Assembly (NCBI RefSeq): GCF_027497255.1
Contig: NZ_CP114903.1
Coordinates: forward strand, 5,890,001 to 5,954,000
Source: Micromonospora sp. WMMD882
GTDB lineage: Bacteria; Actinomycetota; Actinomycetes; Mycobacteriales; Micromonosporaceae
Length of the DNA: 64,000 bases
Reading direction: 5' to 3'
Under the pieces are notes generated by a model. It saw only the letters and a program-made list of their open reading frames with translations. It ran no database searches and had not been told where the DNA came from. Shown piece by piece: positions 57,820-64,000 of the stretch (its first letter is position 1; every line of letters begins with the position of its first letter). A program made the translations under genes and the position numbers.

Positions 57820-59631
57820 ATGAATCTGTGGAGAAGTCTGTCCGGCCGCCGCCGGGCGGTCGCGCTGGCCGGCGCGAGCGCCCTGGTCGCGGGCGGACTG
57901 GTGACCGTCCCGGTCACCGTGGCGCACGCCGCGACCCAGTGCGACGTCGCCTACACGACCAACGACTGGCAGGGTGGATTCACCGCCAACCTCACCATCA
58001 AGAACCTTGGCGACCCGCTGAGCAACTGGACCCTCGGCTTCACGTTCCCGAACAGCAGCCAGCGGGTGGTGCAGGGCTGGTCGGCGCGCTGGTCGCAGTC
58101 GGGCCAGAACGTCACCGCGCAGAACGAGTCCTACAACGGCACGCTCGCCACCGGGGCCAGCACCACGCTCGGCTTCAACGGCTCGTGGAGCGGCAGCAAC
58201 CCGAAGCCGACCTCGTTCACCATCAACGGCGTGGCCTGCAACGGCGGCACCACCAACCCGACCACCCCGCCGCCCACCACCACCCCGCCCCCCACCACGC
58301 CCCCGCCGACGACGCCTCCGCCCACCACGCCTCCGCCGACCACCCCGCCGCCCACCACGCCCCCGCCCGGGACCAAGGTGGACAACCCGTACGCCGGGGT
58401 GAAGGGCTACGTGAACCCGGAGTGGAAGGCCAAGGCGGACGCGGAGCCCGGCGGTAGCCGGATCTCCAACAACCCGACCGCGGTGTGGCTGGACCGGATC
58501 GCCGCCATCAACGGCACCGACGACAGCAGCTCCAACGGCTCGATGGGTGTGCGTGACCACCTGGACGCCGCCCTCGCCCAGGGCGCCGGCTACATCCAGT
58601 TCGTCATCTACAACCTGCCCGGCCGGGACTGCTCGGCGCTCGCCTCCAACGGTGAGCTCAAGCCGGACGAGCTGCCCAAGTACAAGGCCGAGTACATCGA
58701 CCCGATCGCCGCGATCCAGGGCGACGCGAAGTACCGGAGCCTGCGCATCATCAACATCGTCGAGATCGACTCGCTGCCGAACCTGGTGACCAACACCTCG
58801 AACAACCCCGGCGGCACCGCGACCTGCGACACGATGAAGGCCAACGGCGGGTACGTCAACGGCGTCGGCTACGCGCTGGCCAAGCTGGGCGCGCTCTCGA
58901 ACGTCTACAACTACGTGGACGCCGGGCACCACGGCTGGCTCGGCTGGGACAGCAACTTCACCCCGAGCGCCAACATCCTCAAGGAGGCCGCTGTCGCCTC
59001 CGGCAGCACGGTGAACAACGTGCACGGCTTCATCGTCAACACGGCGAACTACTCCGCCCTGAAGGAGCCGTACTTCAAGGTCACCGACAACGTGAACGGC
59101 CAGACCGTCCGCCAGTCCAAGTGGGTCGACTGGAACTACTACGTCGACGAGCTCGGCTTCGCCCAGGCGTTCCGCAACGAGCTGGTCCGGGTCGGCTTCA
59201 ACTCCAACATCGGCATGCTGATCGACACCTCCCGCAACGGCTGGGGCGGCACCGCCCGGCCCACCGGTCCGGGCGCGACGACCAGCGTGGACACCTACGT
59301 CGACGGCGGTCGGGTCGACCGGCGGATCCACAAGGGCAACTGGTGCAACCAGAACGGCGCCGGCCTCGGCGAGCGGCCGAAGGTGGCCCCGGAGACGGGC
59401 ATCGACGCCTACGTCTGGGTCAAGCCCCCGGGCGAGTCGGACGGCTCCAGCAAGCTGATCCCGAACGACGAGGGCAAGGGCTTCGACCGGATGTGCGACC
59501 CGACGTACACCGGTAACGCCCGCAACGGCAACAGCATGAGTGGCGCGCTGCCCGACGCCCCGATCTCCGGGGCCTGGTTCTCCGCGCAGTTCCAGCAGCT
59601 CATGCAGAACGCGTACCCGCCGCTCTCCTGA
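57820..59631 (+). CDS. Secreted GH6 cellulase with N-terminal CBM2
   Basis: 603 residues. Signal peptide (1-37, ending AHA), cellulose-binding module CBM2 (about 38-143, Cys 41 and 140), a Pro/Thr linker of TTPPP repeats (147-183), then a GH6 catalytic domain. Catalytic Asp candidates are D270 (LPGRDCSA) and D317 (VEIDSLPNLV); spacing and context match GH6 cellobiohydrolases. WVKPPGESDGSS near 528-539 is a conserved loop. ATG 57820 has AAGGAG 9 bases upstream. Predicted exo-acting on crystalline cellulose. CebR-like site upstream. Confidence 0.95.
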   Translation: MNLWRSLSGRRRAVALAGASALVAGGLVTVPVTVAHAATQCDVAYTTNDWQGGFTANLTIKNLGDPLSNWTLGFTFPNSSQRVVQGWSARWSQSGQNVTAQNESYNGTLATGASTTLGFNGSWSGSNPKPTSFTINGVACNGGTTNPTTPPPTTTPPPTTPPPTTPPPTTPPPTTPPPTTPPPGTKVDNPYAGVKGYVNPEWKAKADAEPGGSRISNNPTAVWLDRIAAINGTDDSSSNGSMGVRDHLDAALAQGAGYIQFVIYNLPGRDCSALASNGELKPDELPKYKAEYIDPIAAIQGDAKYRSLRIINIVEIDSLPNLVTNTSNNPGGTATCDTMKANGGYVNGVGYALAKLGALSNVYNYVDAGHHGWLGWDSNFTPSANILKEAAVASGSTVNNVHGFIVNTANYSALKEPYFKVTDNVNGQTVRQSKWVDWNYYVDELGFAQAFRNELVRVGFNSNIGMLIDTSRNGWGGTARPTGPGATTSVDTYVDGGRVDRRIHKGNWCNQNGAGLGERPKVAPETGIDAYVWVKPPGESDGSSKLIPNDEGKGFDRMCDPTYTGNARNGNSMSGALPDAPISGAWFSAQFQQLMQNAYPPLS

Positions 59632-59641
59632 CCGGCACTCC

Positions 59642-59683
59642 GGCCCGCCGCCTCCGGTCGTGAGGCGCTGGAGGCGGCGGGCC
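59642..59683 (+). terminator. Terminator 1 after the cellulase gene
   Basis: 14-bp perfect stem (59642-59655 and 59670-59683) with a 14-base loop, ten bases after the stop. Confidence 0.7.
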
Positions 59684-59686
59684 ACC

Positions 59687-59728
59687 GGGGCCCCCGGGAC
59701 CGACCTGCACTGGTCGGCCGGGGGCCCC
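59687..59728. terminator. Terminator 2 after the cellulase gene
   Basis: A second hairpin: GGGGCCCCCGG pairs with CCGGGGGCCCC and, inside, CCGACC with GGTCGG, leaving a 6-base loop and a 2-base bulge. It directly precedes the convergent gene at 59743 and may serve both directions. Confidence 0.7.
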
Positions 59729-59742
59729 TCCGCGTGCCCCAC

Positions 59743-60111
59743 TCAGGGAACGGTGCGCTCCACCGCCGCCGGCCCGTCCCGCTCCAGGTCCCGTCGGGCC
59801 CGCTCGACGTGCTCCGGGTCCGGGTCCTGCCCCCGGGCCACCGCCAGGTCCTCCGGGTCCCAGGGCTGCTCCGCGCCGGTCCGCACGGTCGTCCGGCCGA
59901 CGCCGCTGCGTCCGGCGTACGCGTCACCGATCACCTCGTCGCCGCCGGTCTGCTCGGCCGGCGTCGCGCCCGGCTCGGTGAACGCCGGGGACTGCCCGTC
60001 CGGGCCGCCGTCGGACGTCAACTGCGGCACCGTGCTGTCGTCGTCCACCGCCGAGGCCACCTCGGGGCGCTCTTCGAGCGGCCGGTCGGCGCTGTGGTCG
60101 CGATCCGTCAT
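59743..60111 (-). CDS. Hypothetical acidic protein
   Basis: 122 residues, rich in Asp, Glu, Pro and Thr, no membrane segment or known motif; probably disordered. ATG 60111 follows AGGAGG at good spacing, which is the main evidence that it is real. Contains WDPEDLAVARGQDPDPEHVE. Function unknown. Confidence 0.6.
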   Translation of the reverse strand: MTDRDHSADRPLEERPEVASAVDDDSTVPQLTSDGGPDGQSPAFTEPGATPAEQTGGDEVIGDAYAGRSGVGRTTVRTGAEQPWDPEDLAVARGQDPDPEHVERARRDLERDGPAAVERTVP

Positions 60112-60224
60112 GTTGCTGCCCTCCTGTCCCCAGGCGCGTTCCTGATCCCGCTCGCGTACCCCGCCCGACGGCGCCCATGCGTGCGCGCACCGCGCACCCC
60201 GCCTCCGGGCGGACCGGACGTGCC

Positions 60225-60274
60225 GACGTCCCTGGCGGGCCCGGACGGGGACGACGTCCCTGGCGGGCCCGGAC
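60225..60274. repeat. 22-bp direct repeat
   Basis: A unit starting GACGTCCCTGGCGGGCC lies at 60225-60246 and again at 60253-60274 (28-base period), beyond the 3' end of the gene at 60366. Confidence 0.8.
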
Positions 60275-60279
60275 GTGCC

Positions 60280-60311
60280 GACGCCCCGGCCGGGTGGACG
60301 GCCGGGGCGTC
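60280..60311 (-). terminator. Hairpin terminator of the 60366-61935 operon
   Basis: 12-bp perfect stem (60280-60291 and 60300-60311) with an 8-base loop, about 55 bases downstream of the stop codon at 60366. Confidence 0.6.
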
Positions 60312-60365
60312 GTGGACAGCGGGGCGTCGTGGACGCGGACGCGGGTGGCGTGGGGACGGGAGACG

Positions 60366-61343
60366 TCAGCGGCCGAGCACCCGGTCCAGGAAGTCGCGGT
60401 AGCCGCGTACCGCCTGACGGAGCTGCTCGGTGTCCGCCGAGCCGGCGTCCTGCCAGCCGCTGATCCGGTTCTTCTGCTCGGCCAGCGCGGCGGCCAGCGC
60501 GTGGATCGCCTCCTCCACCAGCGCCTGGGCCTGACCGGCCGCGGCCTTCGGGTCGTCGACGAACCGGAGCTGCACGTCCCGCCAGCGGTCCCGGAACCCC
60601 TCGGCGGTCGACGGGTCGAACAGGGTGGCCGGCTCGGCCAGCTCGGCCGAGGAGGACCCGGTGGTGCCGGCGGCGGTCAACGTCTCCGCCCCGGCGCTCC
60701 GGCGCGCCGCCGGATCGGTGGTGGGCGTCAGCTCCGGGTCGGTGGTCCGGGTCGCCTCCGCGGCGGAGTCCGGGTCGACCATGGTCGGGGTCGGGCTGCC
60801 GTAGCCGGGGCCGCCCGGCGCGGCGGCTTCCGCCTCGTCGGTGGTCTGCGCGCGGTGGTGACCGTGCAGCAGCGCGGTCGGATCGGCGTCCCGGCCGACC
60901 CGGTCCGCGGCCCCGGTCCGCGGGTCCCGGTCGCTGTCACCGTCCCGGTCGCGCAGGTCGGCGTCGGCGTCCCGCAGGTCACCGTCGACGGCGCCGTCGC
61001 CGGGGCGGGCGGTACGTTCCTCGCGCGGGTCCGGCTCGTCGGCCGGGACCGGGTTGGCCAGCGCGGAGGCGGCCACCGCCCCACCGACAGTGGTCGCGCC
61101 GAAGGCGGTCGGCACCGGGGCCGGGGGAACGACCTCGCCCCGGTCGTCGGAGCGGTCCTCCCACCGGCGGCCGTCGGGCGCCGCCGGGTCGTCGAAGGTG
61201 CCCCGGTCGTCGATGGCGTCCTCGGGGACCTCGGTCCGTCCGGCCCGGTCGGCGTGCCGACCGTCCACCCCGTTCGGCGGCGGAACCGGAACCGGCTCCG
61301 AGCGGATCACGTCGGTCTGGTCGGTCTGCTCGTGCTGGCGCAT
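60366..61343 (-). CDS. Hypothetical protein sharing a C-terminal module with its neighbour
   Basis: 325 residues. Residues 1-220 are low-complexity, rich in Asp, Arg, Pro and Thr. The last ~100 residues contain WRDVQLRFVDDPKAAAGQAQALVEEA and TEQLRQAVRGYRDFLDRVLGR, which closely parallel the next gene. No membrane segment. ATG 61343 follows GAGGAGG-type sequence and the gene lies 13 bases after the upstream gene, so they form an operon. Family name unknown to me. Confidence 0.7.
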   Translation of the reverse strand: MRQHEQTDQTDVIRSEPVPVPPPNGVDGRHADRAGRTEVPEDAIDDRGTFDDPAAPDGRRWEDRSDDRGEVVPPAPVPTAFGATTVGGAVAASALANPVPADEPDPREERTARPGDGAVDGDLRDADADLRDRDGDSDRDPRTGAADRVGRDADPTALLHGHHRAQTTDEAEAAAPGGPGYGSPTPTMVDPDSAAEATRTTDPELTPTTDPAARRSAGAETLTAAGTTGSSSAELAEPATLFDPSTAEGFRDRWRDVQLRFVDDPKAAAGQAQALVEEAIHALAAALAEQKNRISGWQDAGSADTEQLRQAVRGYRDFLDRVLGR

Positions 61344-61356
61344 GGCGGCGGCCTCC

Positions 61357-61935
61357 TCAACGGCTCGTGGCGTCGTGCGGGATCTCGGTGTCGGCCGTGG
61401 TCGGCTCGCCGCCGAGCAGGTCGGTGACGAGGGCCCGGTAGTGGACGACCGCCTGGCGCAGCTCCTCGGTGCTCGCCTCGCCGCGTTCGTTGCGCAGGTG
61501 GATCTCGTGGGCCTCCCGGTAGCGGGCGAGCGTACGGCCGTGCTCGACGGACAGGTGCGCGGCCTGCTCGTCGAAGTCCCCGGTCGGGTAGCCGCGTTCG
61601 GCGACCAGCCGACCGACCAGGGCGTCGGCGTCGCCTACCGCTTCGGCGGGGGTGTCCACGAAGCGGAGCTGCACCTCCTCCCAGGCGGCGGTGTAGCGGG
61701 CCCGGGACTCGGGGCTGAGCGGGGTCAGGGTGAGTTCGGCGTGCCGGCGCTGCCGGGCGCGGAGCTCCTTCTCCGCCGCGCCGCGGTCGGCGTGCTCGGC
61801 GACCACCCGGTCGTACTCCGGGCCGAAACGGTTGCGCAGCTCACGGCGGCGGCTGGCCCGCACGGCCACCGCGGCCGCCAGGGCGGCGATCACGAGTACG
61901 ACGAGAACGATGACGACTACCTGCGTGGGCGACAT
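61357..61935 (-). CDS. Single-pass membrane protein, actinobacterial family of unknown function
   Basis: 192 residues from ATG 61935 (AAGGAGGAGG upstream). One N-terminal membrane helix (about 4-26), basic stop-transfer RASRRRELRNRFG, and a cytoplasmic helical domain with WEEVQLRFVDTPAEAVGDADALV and TEELRQAVVHYRALVTDLLGG. The RFVD-P and ELRQAV-Y-R blocks are shared with the adjacent gene. Function unknown. Confidence 0.78.
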   Translation of the reverse strand: MSPTQVVVIVLVVLVIAALAAAVAVRASRRRELRNRFGPEYDRVVAEHADRGAAEKELRARQRRHAELTLTPLSPESRARYTAAWEEVQLRFVDTPAEAVGDADALVGRLVAERGYPTGDFDEQAAHLSVEHGRTLARYREAHEIHLRNERGEASTEELRQAVVHYRALVTDLLGGEPTTADTEIPHDATSR

Positions 61936-62325
61936 GGCCTCCTCCTTCGTCATCTGGTATTCCCGCCGGCACCTGATCGCCAATCCCGATCGGGCCTACT
62001 TTTCGACAGGTCTCCGACGTGCCCGGGACGAAGGGATCGACAGGTGACGGTCCGGCAGCACGGGTATTCGAGTTTTCAAAATACCCGTAACGGGATGATT
62101 CCGGCGCGGAACGCGTACCCGGTCCGGTCGGGGCGGGACGTCCGGGTACCTTCGTCCACCGTGGAGATACCGCCTCGAACGTGAGCGGACGGAACGGACG
62201 GTAGTGCAACACGCCACGATTACGTATCCTGCCCAAGGCGCTCGTACCGGTGCCTGGCGTGCCGGGCGGGGCGCTGTCCGGCCGGCGCCGGCGCCACCCC
62301 TGCCACACCTTCCGGGCGAGGTCTG
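61936..62325. other. 390-bp divergent region before the sensor kinase
   Basis: No gene found. The centre is AT-rich with a hairpin at 62060-62088. TATCCT near 62225 is a possible -10 for the kinase about 100 bases downstream. GACGGTCCGG and CGGGAC motifs recur but form no clear operator. Confidence 0.4.
62060..62088. promoter_or_regulatory. AT-rich hairpin or operator
   Basis: ACGGGTATT (62060-62068) and AATACCCGT (62080-62088) are exact reverse complements around an 11-base loop that is itself T- and A-rich. The low-GC composition stands out. It may be an operator for the divergent genes or a hairpin. Confidence 0.4.
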
Positions 62326-64000
62326 ATGAACTCCCGCGACTGGCCGCTCCGCTCGAAGCTGACCGCGCTGGTCGTCGCCCCGGTGGCCGCCCTGCTGGCC
62401 CTCTGGATCTTCGCCACCACGCTCGCTCTCGGCCCCGCCCTCGACCTGCTCGCCGGCCGTACGCTGCTCACCGGGCTCGGCCTGCCCGGCGACCGGCTGG
62501 TGCTCGACCTGCAACAGGAACGACGACTCTCGGTGGCCCAGCTCGCCGGCGAGCGGGAGCTGCCGGCGCTGCGCGACCAGCGGCTGCGGACCGACCGGGC
62601 GGTGACCGAGCTGCGCCGCCGGGCCGGCCTGCGGGACCTGCGGGACGCCACCGACGACCTGCTCGACGCCCGCCTCGACCGGCTCCTCACCGCCCTGGAA
62701 GCGCTGCCCGCCGGCCGGCGTTTCATCGACCAGCGGCAGGTGGACCGGGCCGGCGGGCACGGCCTCTACACCGGCATGCTCGACGCGGCCTTCCAGACCT
62801 TCGCCGCGATGTCCGTGGCGCCCGACGTCGACCTCACCCGGCAGGCCCGCGCGTTGAACCTGCTCGGCCAGTCCCGGGAGCTGCTCAGCCAGGCCGACGC
62901 GCTGGTGGCCGGGGCGCTCGCCGCCGGCCGGTTCGCCCCGGGCGAGCACGCCCGGCTCGTCCAGACCGTCGGCAACCAGCGGTACGCGGCCACGCTGGCC
63001 GTCACCGACCTGCCGTACCTGGTCCGCAGCAACTTCCAGCAGCTCAGTGAGGGGCCGGACTTCGTCCGGTTGCGCCGGCTCCAGGAGGAGCTGATGGTCG
63101 CCGACCGGTCCGGCCGGCCCCCGGTGGACGAGACGGCCTGGCGGTCCACCCACGACGCCGTCCAGCGACAGCTACGGGACTTCGAACTGGCCGAGGCGGC
63201 GGCGTTGACCGACCGCTCCGTGCCGGTGGCCGTCGGCATCCTGGTCCGGCTCGCCGCCGCCGGACTGCTCGGCCTGGTCGCGGTGGTGATCTCCCTGACC
63301 GTGGCGTGGCGGGTCGGGCGCTCCCTGGTCCAGCGGCTGACCGGGGTCCGGACGGCCGCGCTCGACCTGGCCGAACGCCGACTGCCCGACGTGGTGGCGC
63401 GGCTGCGCCGGGGCGAGCCGGTCGACGTGGCCCGGGAGGCCCCGCCGCTGGAGTTCGGCGCCGACGAGATCGGTCAGGTCGGGCACGCGTTCAGCGTCGC
63501 CCAGGCCACCGCCGTCCGGTCGGCGGTGGACGAGGCGGCCCTGCGGCACGGGCTGAACGAGGTCTTCCTCAACATCGCCCGACGCAGCCAGGGGCTGGTG
63601 CACCGGCAACTCGCCCTGCTCGACCGGATGGAACGGCGCACCGAGGACCCGGCGGAGCTGGCCGAGCTGTTCCAGGTCGACCATCTGGCCACCCGGATGC
63701 GACGCCATGCCGAGGACCTGGTCATCCTCGCCGGCGCCACCCCGGGCCGCGGCTGGCGCAACCCGGTCGCCGTGCTCGACGTGATCCGGGGCGCGATCTC
63801 CGAGGTGGAGTCGTACGCCCGGGTCGACATCGTCGCCGTGCAGCCCGCCGCCGTGGTGGGCCGGGCCGTCGGCGACGTGATCCACCTGCTCTCCGAGCTG
63901 ATCGAGAACGCGACCTCGTTCTCCCCGCCGCACACCCGGGTGCAGGTGCGTGGCGAGCGGGTGCCGAACGGGTACGTCGTCGAGGTCACCGACCAGTGCC
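62326..64000 (+). CDS. Conservon-type sensor histidine kinase, 3' end outside window
   Basis: 558 residues visible, frame open to the right edge. A short cytoplasmic start, a membrane helix (about 12-38), an extracellular nitrate/nitrite-sensing (NIT)-like helical domain (about 45-300), a second helix (about 305-330), HAMP-like linker, then a dimerisation region (LNEVFLNIARRSQGLVHRQL) and an HATPase N-box (LLSELIENATSFSPP). This matches the CvnA kinases that usually precede roadblock, DUF742 and GTPase genes. ATG 62326 follows GCGAGG. Ligand unknown. Confidence 0.88.
   Translation, partial: MNSRDWPLRSKLTALVVAPVAALLALWIFATTLALGPALDLLAGRTLLTGLGLPGDRLVLDLQQERRLSVAQLAGERELPALRDQRLRTDRAVTELRRRAGLRDLRDATDDLLDARLDRLLTALEALPAGRRFIDQRQVDRAGGHGLYTGMLDAAFQTFAAMSVAPDVDLTRQARALNLLGQSRELLSQADALVAGALAAGRFAPGEHARLVQTVGNQRYAATLAVTDLPYLVRSNFQQLSEGPDFVRLRRLQEELMVADRSGRPPVDETAWRSTHDAVQRQLRDFELAEAAALTDRSVPVAVGILVRLAAAGLLGLVAVVISLTVAWRVGRSLVQRLTGVRTAALDLAERRLPDVVARLRRGEPVDVAREAPPLEFGADEIGQVGHAFSVAQATAVRSAVDEAALRHGLNEVFLNIARRSQGLVHRQLALLDRMERRTEDPAELAELFQVDHLATRMRRHAEDLVILAGATPGRGWRNPVAVLDVIRGAISEVESYARVDIVAVQPAAVVGRAVGDVIHLLSELIENATSFSPPHTRVQVRGERVPNGYVVEVTDQC

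Larger units (their letters stand above)
60112..60365. other. Intergenic region with repeat and hairpin
   Basis: 254 bases between two minus-strand genes. It contains a duplicated 22-base unit (60225-60274) and a terminator-like hairpin (60280-60311). No small gene is supported. Confidence 0.4.

Overview
This is a very GC-rich chromosomal segment from a filamentous actinomycete. Gene content and order (thrB-rho-rpmE-prfA-prmC, the atp operon, cobalamin adenosyltransferase-murA, nucS, a pair of Scy/FilP-like coiled-coil genes next to methylmalonyl-CoA epimerase, meaB, acyl-CoA mutase) match the conserved core known from Streptomyces. The low-complexity Rho, class F sortase and cellulase fit Micromonospora or a close relative. 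That genus call is inference; no rRNA or tRNA gene was found.

Layout. 1-6442: end of an MFS exporter, thrB, rho, a T4 PseT-type polynucleotide kinase-phosphatase (minus), rpmE, prfA. 6443-8558: a gene-poor, repeat-bearing stretch and an inverted GGDEF gene separating prfA from prmC. 8717-14662: prmC, tsaC-type gene, LMW phosphatase, class A PBP, SDR-DUF2867 protein. 14697-24611: ATP synthase genes atpI/Z-B-E-F-H-A-G-D, then a terminator, an LCP cell-wall ligase gene, and a separately promoted atpC whose product lacks the usual C-terminal helices. 24809-33855: cobalamin adenosyltransferase and murA with overlapping start codons, 3-hydroxybutyryl-CoA dehydrogenase, an ABC exporter, small proteins, a deacetylase, nucS, an aldehyde dehydrogenase. 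34083-46025: FHA protein, fused 3-hydroxyacyl-CoA dehydrogenase, two polar coiled-coil proteins, mce, thiolase, meaB and an acyl-CoA mutase with isobutyryl-CoA mutase signature residues. 46108-55719: YbbN-like thioredoxin, arginase-family protein, MecA-like PBP, giant NAD-glutamate dehydrogenase. 55788-64000: class F sortase with a wall protein, a secreted GH6 cellulase behind a CebR-like box, three acidic or membrane proteins of unknown function, and the start of a conservon-type sensor kinase.

How the parts work together. The main new proposal is a short-chain acyl-CoA regulon. A 14-bp palindrome close to TKARCGATCGYTMA recurs at promoters of the 3-hydroxybutyryl-CoA dehydrogenase (26828), the fused dehydrogenase (34637), mce/thiolase-meaB (42005) and the acyl-CoA mutase (44270). 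Adenosyltransferase and MeaB would supply and protect the B12 cofactor of the mutase. No TetR-like regulator and no B12-binding small subunit is encoded in the window. A second theme is leaderless transcription: at least nine genes have a TANNNT-like -10 hexamer 6-8 bases before the start codon, and this was used to choose several starts.
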